From an uncultured Prevotellaceae bacterium (lineage in GTDB: Bacteria > Bacteroidota > Bacteroidia > Bacteroidales > Bacteroidaceae): a stretch of DNA of 64,000 bases. Under the pieces are notes generated by a model that had not been told where the DNA came from, did not search any database, and saw only the letters and a list, made by a program, of their open reading frames with translations. Position numbers and translations under genes: made by a program. The DNA is taken from positions 1-64,000 of the forward strand of contig CACWLC010000011.1 in NCBI GenBank assembly GCA_902761605.1, in the 5' to 3' direction. Positions 25,079-32,461 of the stretch are shown piece after piece. The stretch's first letter is position 1. The number at the start of each line of letters is the position of its first letter.

Positions 25079-26197
25079 ATGAAGTTATCACAGTTTAAGT
25101 TCAGATTACCTGAGGATCAGGTGGCTCTCGAGCCATCGTATCATCGTGACGAATGTCGTCTGATGGTTGTCCACCGCAAGAGCGGCAAGATCGAGATGAC
25201 CAAGAAAGACGAGAATGGCGAAGATATGAAAGACGAGGAGGGAAAGCCCGTCTATCTCGACTTCCGTAATATTCTCGACTATTTCGACGAGGACGACGTG
25301 TTTGTGTTCAACGATACTCAGGTGTTCCCAGCCCGTCTTTATGGCACAAAGGAGAAGACTGATGCCAAGATCGAGGTGTTCCTGCTTCGCGAGCTCAATG
25401 CCGAGCTCCGTCTGTGGGATGTCTTGGTAGAGCCCGCACGTAAGATCCGTATCGGCAACAAGCTCTTCTTTGAGGAAGACGGCCCAATGGTAGCAGAGGT
25501 TATCGACAATACCACCAGTCGCGGACGTACACTCCGTTTCCTTTACGACTGTCCTCATGATGAGTTCAAGCGCGAGCTGTTTGCCCTTGGCGAGGCTCCA
25601 CTGCCACGTTATGTTGTCGACAAGCGTCCTGCTACAGAAGAGGATATGGAGCGTTTCCAGACTATCTATGCCAAGCATGAGGGTGCGGTTACAGCCCCAT
25701 CTACAGGCTTGCACTTCAGCCGTGAACTGATGAAGCGCATGGAAATACGTGGCATCAACTTCGCATTCATCACCGTTCATTGCGGTCTTGGCAATTTCGA
25801 TGCTATCGAGGTAGAGGATCTCACCAAGCATAAGATGGGTTCTGAGCAGGTTATCATCAGCCCCGAGGCCTGTGAGATTGTCAACAAGGCAAAGGGCGAC
25901 GGCCATCGTGTCTGTGTGGTCGGTGTCAGCACTGCCCGTGCCACAGAGTCGTCGGTAGGTACTGATGGTATGCTTAAGGAGTTCGACGGATGGACCAATA
26001 AGTTTATCTTCCCTCCTTATGAGTTCGGTATGGCTAACTGTATGATTGGTAATTTCTACCATCCTGAGTCAACGATGATGATGACAGAGTGCTCTTTCGG
26101 AGGCTATGACCTCGTTTACGATGCATACAAGAAGGCAGTAAAGAACGGCTATAAGTTCGGCTGCTACGGTGATGCAATGCTTATTCTCGATGACTGA
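25079..26197 (+). CDS. queA: S-adenosylmethionine:tRNA ribosyltransferase-isomerase QueA
   Basis: 372 residues. N-terminal [19 protein letters not shown] and [16 protein letters not shown], then [17 protein letters not shown] and the C-terminal [28 protein letters not shown] are hallmark QueA segments. It transfers ribose from SAM to the queuosine precursor in tRNA. A ~20-residue charged insertion ([16 protein letters not shown], residues ~41-56) extends the N-terminal domain. The gene is separated from truB by a short TAAATAGT-type repeat; its 3' end overlaps folK by 8 nt. Confidence 0.95.
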   Translation: MKLSQFKFRLPEDQVALEPSYHRDECRLMVVHRKSGKIEMTKKDENGEDMKDEEGKPVYLDFRNILDYFDEDDVFVFNDTQVFPARLYGTKEKTDAKIEVFLLRELNAELRLWDVLVEPARKIRIGNKLFFEEDGPMVAEVIDNTTSRGRTLRFLYDCPHDEFKRELFALGEAPLPRYVVDKRPATEEDMERFQTIYAKHEGAVTAPSTGLHFSRELMKRMEIRGINFAFITVHCGLGNFDAIEVEDLTKHKMGSEQVIISPEACEIVNKAKGDGHRVCVVGVSTARATESSVGTDGMLKEFDGWTNKFIFPPYEFGMANCMIGNFYHPESTMMMTECSFGGYDLVYDAYKKAVKNGYKFGCYGDAMLILDD

Positions 26198-26618
26198 TAA
26201 ACATAAAGTCTATTTAGGACTCGGGAGTAATCTCGGTGACCGTGAGGATATTATTCGCAAGGCGATATCGCTGATAGGCGAAAGAGTAGGACTGGTTATA
26301 CGCCAGTCCTCTCTTATTGAGACCGAGCCTTGGGGATTCGAGTCGGATAATAAGTTCCTCAACGGTGTCATCCTTTGCGAGACCACCCTCACTCCCCGCC
26401 AGCTCCTCCGCACCACCCAACGTATCGAGCGCTCCCTTGGCAAGCTCCGCAAACACGCCACCGTGCGCAGCCAAAGTTCAAAGTATAACGATCGTCCTAT
26501 CGATATCGACATTCTTCTCTACGACGACCTCACCATCGATGAGCCCGACCTGAAGATCCCGCATCCTCTGATGCATGAACGTGATTTTGTGATGATTCCT
26601 TTGAAGGAGATACAATAA
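26190..26618 (+). CDS. folK: 2-amino-4-hydroxy-6-hydroxymethyldihydropteridine pyrophosphokinase FolK
   Basis: 142 residues from the ATG at 26190, which overlaps the queA stop by 8 nt. [13 protein letters not shown] at the N-terminus and [13 protein letters not shown] with [16 protein letters not shown] at the C-terminus define HPPK. It transfers pyrophosphate from ATP to the pterin in folate synthesis. Last gene of the unit; a terminator follows. Confidence 0.95.
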   Translation: MTDKHKVYLGLGSNLGDREDIIRKAISLIGERVGLVIRQSSLIETEPWGFESDNKFLNGVILCETTLTPRQLLRTTQRIERSLGKLRKHATVRSQSSKYNDRPIDIDILLYDDLTIDEPDLKIPHPLMHERDFVMIPLKEIQ

Positions 26619-26620
26619 AA

Positions 26621-26650
26621 AAGCCTCGCAGATTTGCGAGGCTTAACTTT
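26621..26650. terminator. terminator between folK and rpsO
   Basis: Ten-base-pair stem AAGCCTCGCA (26621-26630) with TGCGAGGCTT (26635-26644), loop GATT. T-rich sequence follows on the plus side and an A run precedes it, so it serves both convergent genes. Confidence 0.9.
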
Positions 26651-26663
26651 TTCTTTTCTCTTT

Positions 26664-26933
26664 TTACTTGCGGAGGCCGAGAGCCTTTACAATAGCACGA
26701 TAGCGATTGATATCGTTAACGTAGAGATACTTCAGCAGCTTACGGCGCTTACCTACCATCATGGTCAGTGAACGGGCTGTGTTGTGATCCTTACGGTTCT
26801 TCTTCAGGTGCTCTGTCAGGTGAGCGATACGATAGCTGAAGAGAGCAATCTGTGCCTCTGCAGAACCGGTATCAGTTGTGCTCTTGCCATACTGACCGAA
26901 GATCTCCTCTTTTTTTGCTTTGTCGAGATACAT
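26664..26933 (-). CDS. rpsO: 30S ribosomal protein S15
   Basis: 89 residues from ATG 26933 ([16 protein letters not shown]), exactly the bacterial S15 length; the longer upstream frame is not needed. Contains the S15 signature ([26 protein letters not shown]). Binds 16S rRNA in the platform. Monocistronic: terminator downstream and its own promoter upstream, with a leader of about 100 nt where S15 autoregulation would be possible but is not evident by eye. Confidence 0.97.
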   Translation of the reverse strand: MYLDKAKKEEIFGQYGKSTTDTGSAEAQIALFSYRIAHLTEHLKKNRKDHNTARSLTMMVGKRRKLLKYLYVNDINRYRAIVKALGLRK

Positions 26934-27046
26934 AATTGTAAATGTGATTAAAAGTGTTGTGCAATAACATCTTTCTGACGCTTCTATCTGCCTAATCACG
27001 TGCGATTTACGTCATCAAATGCTTCGGATTTTCCGAAATGCGGCTG

Positions 27047-27078
27047 CAAAGGTACGAAGATTTTGCCATTCCACCAAA
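27047..27078 (-). promoter_or_regulatory. promoter of rpsO
   Basis: Read on the minus strand: TTTG (27078-27075), a 20-bp spacer and TACCTTTG (27054-27047). A near-consensus Bacteroidota promoter with a ~105-nt leader before the ATG. Confidence 0.8.
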
Positions 27079-27110
27079 TATTTTCGCACTTTTATTGTCT
27101 TTTTGCAGAA

Positions 27111-28187
27111 TTATTCCTTTTTTACCAGCTTTTCTAACCTCTTATACTCCTTATTGGTAAGTCGCATAAACGATCCATGCTGAGGAGCCTTTACACCCTC
27201 GATGTTGCGGGGAGAATGGAAGTTTCTCATGTTCTCGTCAGCCAGACAGAGGCGATAGTTCTTTGGCTTTGAGGAATATTCGATATATGCAATCACCCAG
27301 GTCTTCTGGCCAGGCAGCTGGAATGCACTTACACCCTCACATTTCTTGTTGCCTTCGAAATCCACGTAGTCGTCTTCCACAGGCTCACTCCAAGGTCCTG
27401 TCAGCTTGGGTGCCGTAGCAGTAAAGAGTCCAGGTTTGCCTCCCTCTTTCTTTATCATCATGTGCCACATGCCGTCGGCCTCTACCCAGTTGATGTCGGC
27501 ATCGATAGTGGCATAGCCCCAGTCAAAGAGCAGTCGGGGCTGTGTCAATGTGGTAAACGATTCGTCGGCATAGGAATAATACATACGGTCATATTTCTCC
27601 TCACCGCGATTCCACATTGAGTAATACACCATATATCCGCCCTTCTTTCCGTTGGGCCATACATAGTCTTCGTCCCACATTATCTGTGGAGCCCATACTC
27701 GGTTGATGGTAGCCCAGTTCTTATACACACTCTCTGCCGCAGGGTCAGAGAAGATACTCGTACCCTTGCGGTAGTCGAAAGTTACTGATTTCCAGTTGAT
27801 AAGGTCGTCGCTGGTAAGCAGGTCGATGCCGTAGTTGTCCCATGTCTCAACCTTTCCTAAACGCTCTCTCGCTCCCACGTTCATATCTGTGCAGACCATC
27901 AGATATCCCTTGCCGTCATGTTTGCGGCAGATAAAAGCATCGCGTGTGGCTCCCTCGATACGTGCATGTTCGGCGTCGCTGAATATCGAGTCGCCGTTGA
28001 GCAGGTCGTGATAGTGGAACCCGTCGCGACTCAACGCATAGGCTGTCCACGCGCGCCCGCGCTCATTCATATGACAATATAGGAATCCATAGTCGCCTTT
28101 CTGCAGGTTTCCTTTCTGGGCTATGGCATCCTGTGGGACCGTTATCATCAGCCCCATCAGGATAAATAGTAGTTGTAAATGCTTCAT
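27111..28187 (-). CDS. secreted GH43-like beta-propeller glycosidase (putative arabinosidase/xylosidase)
   Basis: 358 residues. Signal peptide MKHLQLLFILMGLMITVPQDAIAQ. The body shows repeated five-bladed-propeller strands (DAFICRKHDGKGYLMVCTDM; WAPQIMWDEDYVWPNGKKGGYMVYYSM; TIDADINWVEADGMWHMMIKKE; KLTGPWSEP), typical of GH43/GH117-like proteins. The WAPQIMWDED motif resembles the GH43 propeller entrance. The substrate is undetermined; no SusC/D pair is adjacent, so it is an isolated carbohydrate-active gene. Periplasmic or surface. Own promoter at 28225-28256. Confidence 0.7.
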   Translation of the reverse strand: MKHLQLLFILMGLMITVPQDAIAQKGNLQKGDYGFLYCHMNERGRAWTAYALSRDGFHYHDLLNGDSIFSDAEHARIEGATRDAFICRKHDGKGYLMVCTDMNVGARERLGKVETWDNYGIDLLTSDDLINWKSVTFDYRKGTSIFSDPAAESVYKNWATINRVWAPQIMWDEDYVWPNGKKGGYMVYYSMWNRGEEKYDRMYYSYADESFTTLTQPRLLFDWGYATIDADINWVEADGMWHMMIKKEGGKPGLFTATAPKLTGPWSEPVEDDYVDFEGNKKCEGVSAFQLPGQKTWVIAYIEYSSKPKNYRLCLADENMRNFHSPRNIEGVKAPQHGSFMRLTNKEYKRLEKLVKKE

Positions 28188-28224
28188 AATAGTCAGAAGT
28201 TTGTTCGTATTTTTAATTCCGTTG

Positions 28225-28256
28225 CAAAATTAACTATTTTCTTTTTTATATCCAAA
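28225..28256 (-). promoter_or_regulatory. promoter of the GH43-like gene
   Basis: Minus strand: TTTG (28256-28253), 20-bp spacer, TAATTTTG (28232-28225), 37 nt before the ATG. Confidence 0.7.
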
Positions 28257-28351
28257 TCTTTTCTCAAAAATGCATGGTAAAGACTAGGATAGGGGGAATC
28301 TATGGGTTATTCAAGACGTTTCTTTGAGTCAAAGGAATATCTCCTTTCTGT

Positions 28352-28397
28352 TGTTCAGACGTAGTCTTATATATGTAAGGCTACGTCTGAACAACTT
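28352..28397. repeat. 46-bp palindrome
   Basis: Arms GTTGTTCAGACGTAG (28352-28366) and CTACGTCTGAACAAC (28383-28397) are perfect 15-bp inverted repeats. The 16-bp centre is itself mostly self-complementary. No T run follows, so it is a poor rho-independent terminator and more likely a protein-binding or recombination/replication site. Confidence 0.85.
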
Positions 28398-28437
28398 GTA
28401 GATGACGTCTGAATAGGTCAAAGAATACGTTTGAATG
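28385..28437 (+). repeat. three ACGTYTGAA words phased at 22 bp (iteron-like)
   Basis: ACGTCTGAA at 28385-28393 and 28407-28415 and ACGTTTGAA at 28429-28437, start to start exactly 22 bp. Two helical turns of spacing puts all copies on one DNA face. The first copy is part of the palindrome's right arm. Confidence 0.7.
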
Positions 28438-28552
28438 AAATTTTTATTTTATAGCATTTGCTACAATTCTACCACTGTTGTTATGTAATTGACTCATTAC
28501 TAATTACTTGTGTGATGGTAGTAATATGGCGGTGTGGTAGCAAATGGCCATA

Positions 28553-30466
28553 TTATGCTTTCTTTCGCTTCACGAGGTATATGGAATTGCTGCTTGTCAC
28601 GCGTTTTTTTAGTTCGGGAATGTTGGAAAGTCTGCGTCCGAAGGCTGCAACATTGGTTGGTTTCAGCAGGCTGACGCCAACTTTCTCTTTCAGGAACTCG
28701 AAAATAGCCGATGCACTCATCCATTCTCCCTCGGATTCATCTGCGGCAGGCTCAAAATAGTCTGAGAAAAACTGTTCGCCAGCTGTTTTCATACTGAAAT
28801 TGCGGTTCCATTCCATTATCTGCTGTGTCTCTGCAGGACCGAAATAGTATGGCTCATGATCATGCAGGGCTCGCATGGCCTGCGCGTATAACTGTTCGTA
28901 GTTAGGAGGTGTGCTGACATCGATAGGTCCTGTGAGTTCCACACTGAGAAATCGGCGGCTTCCAGTGGGATCTGCCAGTACATCAGTCTGGTTTGTGGCG
29001 GCAATAAACGATGCTCGGCGCGGGAAATCTTCCACATGACGTCCGTAGGGTCGTTTTATCTTTACCGATGAAAGGGTGATGATATTCTTCAGGAATCCCT
29101 GCTGTGTGCGTGGCGAAATCTGGTTAAACTCGTCGAGATTTATGAGCAGCATTTGTGCCATCTGCTGGAGTACCTGTTTCTTGTCATCCAACTGCAGGTT
29201 ACCGGTATATCCGAAACTCAGTTCCGGCGGCAGGAGCGACTCGCAGAATGTGGTCTTGTTCCATCCCTGAATGGAGATGAGTAGTGGTACAGCCTGGTTA
29301 CCGTATTTTGCTTGGTTCGACACCAGCCACTGGTGCACCATGCCAAGGAACCACGTATAGAACCAGTCTTCCCAGTGCGGATTGTTAGTTGGTACAGTCC
29401 TTGCGAGCTTGCGTATATGATCTTTTCCGTCCCACTTGTAGTACTGCGCCCAGAGGTAGTCGGCTATGGGGTCGTGAGGCCGTATCATGTTTGACTGCAC
29501 ATAGCGTCTAACATCGTTGTCGCGGGCATCGATGCCACTAAGGCGCACCTTCATCGTCATCCCCTTAAGTGTACGGTCATCCAGAGGCATCCAGTCCATG
29601 TGAGGATAGTTGTTGTCCTTATATTCCGTGTAGCCCATGATGGTGTTGTAGCGGAGCTTATAGTGTGAGTTCAAGAAATCCATAAGCCGCTGAGTGCCAC
29701 GACTTACCTCCTGGGCATTCTCATCTTCAGAATCATTAGAATCATTCTGATTGGTAGCAAGGTTTGTGCTGTAATTAAGGTCGTTATTCTGTCCCCATGC
29801 CTCCGGTTTTTCGCTTACGGGCAGTGCCACCGCCTTGGGATTGAAATAGGGCTGCTCATCCAATGGCATCCGGAAACAACTACGCACAGTAGCAGTCTCA
29901 TTACGGATAGTTCTTGGCATTATTCCCTGGTATATGTGCTCTGCCAGACGATGACCCTCGCGGCATAGCACATCGGCCTCTTCCTCTGTCGGACAATAGG
30001 GCTGGGTTATTTCCGAATAAGTGCCGCTTAATTTTGAATAAGTGCCGTTTAATTTTGAATAAGTGCCGTTTATTCTTTCTATCTTTACTAGTATTATCAC
30101 TTCATGTCCGGAAGGTCCGACAAAAGCTGCTAATGTATAATGAAGTATCTGTGCTGCACGTTTTACAACTTCAATTTCAGCTTTGTTCTCCAAACCGTCG
30201 ACGATAATGGCTACCACACCATTGAAGGTCTTCATCCGGAGGTTGTCGTTGTCGTCCTTTTCAAACACTGCCGAAGGATAGATGAGATGCGAGGGGTACT
30301 GGCGGTCATAGCCGTCAATATAGTCACCTCTGCTGAGCTGATTGCGTCTACGGGCAACGGCTCCGTCTTTGGTGTCGGTCTTGATACGTTCAATGAATTT
30401 CTCAATAGTCTTTGTCGAGAGCTTCAATGCATTTTTCTTGTTTCTTAGTACGAATGTCAGTTTCAT
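28553..30466 (-). CDS. BT4734/VirE-N plus VapE-type (DUF3874-like) ATPase/primase-helicase-like protein
   Basis: 637 residues. N-terminal BT4734-like domain (RRRNQLSRGDYIDGYDRQYPSHL; primase-like fold), then a VapE/phage-primase-type P-loop ATPase: degenerate Walker A IQGWNKTTF, Walker B MLLINLDEF and ATNQTDVLADPTGSRRFLSVEL (sensor/Arg finger). A C-terminal winged-helix-like DUF3874 part ends in YLVKRKKA. Such genes are carried alone or in mobile islands of Bacteroidota; their role is unknown. Residues ~131-151 are three 7-aa repeats (GTYSKLN type) from a 21-bp DNA repeat. Both flanks carry CTACCAT/ATGGTAG words. Neighbours give no operon; a Fic gene is divergent. Confidence 0.85.
   Translation of the reverse strand: MKLTFVLRNKKNALKLSTKTIEKFIERIKTDTKDGAVARRRNQLSRGDYIDGYDRQYPSHLIYPSAVFEKDDNDNLRMKTFNGVVAIIVDGLENKAEIEVVKRAAQILHYTLAAFVGPSGHEVIILVKIERINGTYSKLNGTYSKLSGTYSEITQPYCPTEEEADVLCREGHRLAEHIYQGIMPRTIRNETATVRSCFRMPLDEQPYFNPKAVALPVSEKPEAWGQNNDLNYSTNLATNQNDSNDSEDENAQEVSRGTQRLMDFLNSHYKLRYNTIMGYTEYKDNNYPHMDWMPLDDRTLKGMTMKVRLSGIDARDNDVRRYVQSNMIRPHDPIADYLWAQYYKWDGKDHIRKLARTVPTNNPHWEDWFYTWFLGMVHQWLVSNQAKYGNQAVPLLISIQGWNKTTFCESLLPPELSFGYTGNLQLDDKKQVLQQMAQMLLINLDEFNQISPRTQQGFLKNIITLSSVKIKRPYGRHVEDFPRRASFIAATNQTDVLADPTGSRRFLSVELTGPIDVSTPPNYEQLYAQAMRALHDHEPYYFGPAETQQIMEWNRNFSMKTAGEQFFSDYFEPAADESEGEWMSASAIFEFLKEKVGVSLLKPTNVAAFGRRLSNIPELKKRVTSSNSIYLVKRKKA
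30015..30077 (-). repeat. three 21-bp in-frame tandem repeats inside the VapE-like gene
   Basis: Units start at 30015, 30036 and 30057, each GAATAAGTGCCG plus 9 bp, with 1-4 differences. 21 bp preserves the frame, encoding a 7-residue repeat (GTYSKLN) between the primase-like and ATPase parts. Copy number could vary between strains without disrupting the protein. Confidence 0.9.
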
Positions 30467-30782
30467 GCTTTATGTTTTTTTGTTATTCAATTATGTTGCA
30501 AAGATACTAAAAAATTAAAGGAAATCCAAATCTTTAGCTGTTTTTCTTATGAAAAATGACTGATTTTGGTACTTTTTTTAAATTTTACTACCATACTACC
30601 ATTTTTCTACCATATAAAATATCCTTTATTTAAAAGGGCTTTATGAGTTTTATGGTAGTATTGTAGTAATTTTACTAAATTTTATTATTATTTATTGCTT
30701 TTATCATTCATTAGACACTCCTTTCCTAATATTTTTGAGGAATTACTTGCAAAGCTCAGAAAAAGTATTTATCTTTGCAGCG
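30467..30782. promoter_or_regulatory. divergent regulatory region with CTACCAT repeats between VapE-like and fic genes
   Basis: 316 bp, strongly AT-rich. CTACCAT occurs at 30588, 30596 and 30607. An imperfect 18-bp inverted repeat (one mismatch) joins TTACTACCATACTACCAT (30585-30602) to ATGGTAGTATTGTAGTAA (30652-30669) across a 49-bp centre. The fic promoter lies at 30747-30777. The repeat block sits about 120-200 bp upstream of the VapE-like ATG and is a plausible binding site for that protein or a regulator. Confidence 0.75.
30747..30777 (+). promoter_or_regulatory. promoter of fic, with near-zero leader
   Basis: TTG 30747-30749, TATCTTTG 30770-30777, spacer about 20 bp. The fic ATG is at 30783, only 5 nt after the -7 element, so transcription should start at or next to the A of ATG (leaderless or nearly so). 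Confidence 0.8.
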
Positions 30783-31562
30783 ATGTACGAGAAAGAAATA
30801 GAGGAATACGAGAGCATCCGCCTGGAATATCAGCAGAAGGTAGCTGACAAGATGGGTAAGAAGCAGTGGATGGAATACAATGAGATTCTTTTCTCTGCGC
30901 ATTCTTGTGCCATCGAGGGCAATTCTTTCACTGTGGATGATACGAGGATTCTTCGCGAACAGGGAATGGCGATGATACCTGTGGGGCGCTCGTTGTTGGA
31001 ATGTACCGAGATGGCAGACCATTTTCGGGCTTTCGACTTTATGGTGAGCCATTTGGACAATGCCTTTGATGAGTCGTTCCTTAAAGAGATAAACCGACTG
31101 GTAACAGAGCATACCTTGGCTTATCGTGCTCCGGGTTCCATCGCTGGAGAGTATACCACAGAGGATATGGCAGCCGGTGATACTGTGTTTGGCGATCATG
31201 AGGAATTGATAGCCCGTGTTCCGAAGCTGATGGAATCGACGCAGCGCGCTATTGATGACGGACAGCATCCAATGATAGTAGCCGCTAAATGGCATGGCTA
31301 TTACGAATATCTCCATACTTTCCGTGATGGAAATGGCAGAACGGGCCGATTACTCTCCAACTTTATTCTTCTTCGTGCTGGGCATCCTCTGCTGATTATC
31401 AGGCTTGAAGACCGCTCTGAATATATCTCGGCATTAAAGCAGATAAGGGCGGAGGGCACAGACGAGCATCTGGTAGATTTCTTCTTCAAGGTGGCCATAA
31501 ATCGTATGAAGAGCGAGCTCGCCCAGAAACGAAAGAATACTTTACCAATAATGTTTTTCTGA
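30783..31562 (+). CDS. Fic family protein (putative AMP-transferase)
   Basis: 259 residues from ATG 30783; an upstream TTG in frame lies inside the promoter. Fic active-site loop HTFRDGNGRTGR (His178-Arg189) is intact. An N-terminal inhibitory motif S-x3-E-G-N is seen as SCAIEGN (residues 41-47), which makes it a class II, self-inhibited Fic. Family members transfer AMP or other phosphate groups to protein hydroxyls. The target is unknown and no antitoxin-like gene is adjacent, as expected for a self-contained class II enzyme. Divergent from the VapE-like gene. Confidence 0.93.
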   Translation: MYEKEIEEYESIRLEYQQKVADKMGKKQWMEYNEILFSAHSCAIEGNSFTVDDTRILREQGMAMIPVGRSLLECTEMADHFRAFDFMVSHLDNAFDESFLKEINRLVTEHTLAYRAPGSIAGEYTTEDMAAGDTVFGDHEELIARVPKLMESTQRAIDDGQHPMIVAAKWHGYYEYLHTFRDGNGRTGRLLSNFILLRAGHPLLIIRLEDRSEYISALKQIRAEGTDEHLVDFFFKVAINRMKSELAQKRKNTLPIMFF

Positions 31563-31582
31563 ACAACTTTTGTAAACTTGTA

Positions 31583-32332
31583 TTATTGCTCTTGGTTCTT
31601 GCGATAATATCCCTGCTCGTGGTCGGAGAAGCGGAGTAGGAGAGTGTCGCGGCGGAGAAGGGCGATGACGGCAGTGTCGGTGCTGATGACATGCTGGGTG
31701 CCGAGAGAATCGCGCTTGGTCTCACTGAGAAGGATGCGGCCATTGTAGAGATTCCATTGGCGATAACGCTTAAGCTCAGGATATTCCACAGGACCATTAT
31801 CGCGTGTGTCCGTGCTAAGTCGAAGTCCTATGGGTTGTGCCTGATGTTCGCTGAGCAGTTCAAAACCGTACTCGCGTGGCTGGAACCACTTCTCGCGAAG
31901 AGAGTCGGGTAGGGTCTTCATCATTCGTGAACTGTCGACAGGCATACCAGCCATATGACGCAGACGAGGCTGGACCATATAACACCACTGACCCTTGAGT
32001 CGTTCGATGTTGATAACCATCTCGGCAACCGTCTTATTGCTGTCGTTGAGAATCACTGCCACCTCATCGCCTATATCGGGGCGTCCGAAGACACGACGGT
32101 TCATTCGGGCATTGAGGATGTCGATGGTGTCGGGGTCGCCTCCTGAAAAGGGAAGATATACGAGAATGGAGTCGGTGCTCCCGTCACAGGCGAGACCATA
32201 GACTGCCGAATCGCCAGGCAGACGCTGCTCTTCATTGTATGATGAAGATTCCTGTACGGGCTGCTGGGGTGATGAGGTGCAAGAGGTAATCATCAGCAGT
32301 GCTATTATTGACGAAAAAATTGTCTGTTTCAT
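31583..32332 (-). CDS. hypothetical lipoprotein
   Basis: 249 residues with a lipoprotein signal MKQTIFSSIIALLMITSC (lipobox ITSC18) and a Ser/Gln-rich linker. No catalytic motif recognised; beta-rich body with DSILVYLPFSGGDPDTIDILNARMNRRVFGRPDIGDEVAV, and a second half RQWNLYNGRILLSETKRDSLG that resembles lipocalin-type or NigD-like small lipoproteins. Tail-to-tail with fic. A minus-strand TATCTTTG element (32362-32355) 22 nt before the ATG is its likely promoter core. Confidence 0.75.
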   Translation of the reverse strand: MKQTIFSSIIALLMITSCTSSPQQPVQESSSYNEEQRLPGDSAVYGLACDGSTDSILVYLPFSGGDPDTIDILNARMNRRVFGRPDIGDEVAVILNDSNKTVAEMVINIERLKGQWCYMVQPRLRHMAGMPVDSSRMMKTLPDSLREKWFQPREYGFELLSEHQAQPIGLRLSTDTRDNGPVEYPELKRYRQWNLYNGRILLSETKRDSLGTQHVISTDTAVIALLRRDTLLLRFSDHEQGYYRKNQEQ

Positions 32333-32461
32333 ACGAATAAATCTTATTTTGGGGCAAAGATAGTCAAAATATCAAAAAAAGATGCCGCAAATTGTGACTT
32401 TTTCGAATATTTTATCTATTTTTGTGGTCTCAATGATTACAACTAACGAAAATATCAAAAT

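Larger units (their letters stand above)
28188..28552. other. repeat-rich gene-free region between the GH43-like and VapE-like genes
   Basis: 365 bp without a credible gene. It holds the GH43-like promoter; a near-perfect 46-bp palindrome (28352-28397); five copies of TTCA(R)ACGT in one or other orientation (28310, 28356, 28385, 28407, 28429), the last three exactly 22 bp apart; and ATGGTAG/CTACCA words at 28469, 28515 and 28534. The latter also occur upstream of the VapE-like gene. Confidence 0.75.

Noticed and set aside
28352..28397. Palindrome as terminator of the VapE-like gene
   Set aside because: It begins 156 bp beyond the stop and has no T run on the minus strand after the stem.
30585..30669. 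Possible CRISPR-like array in the CTACCAT region
   Set aside because: Words are 7 bp at irregular spacing, with no uniform repeats or spacers and no cas genes.
30735..30782. Upstream TTG start for fic
   Set aside because: It lies before or inside the promoter elements; the family N-terminus begins at the ATG 30783.
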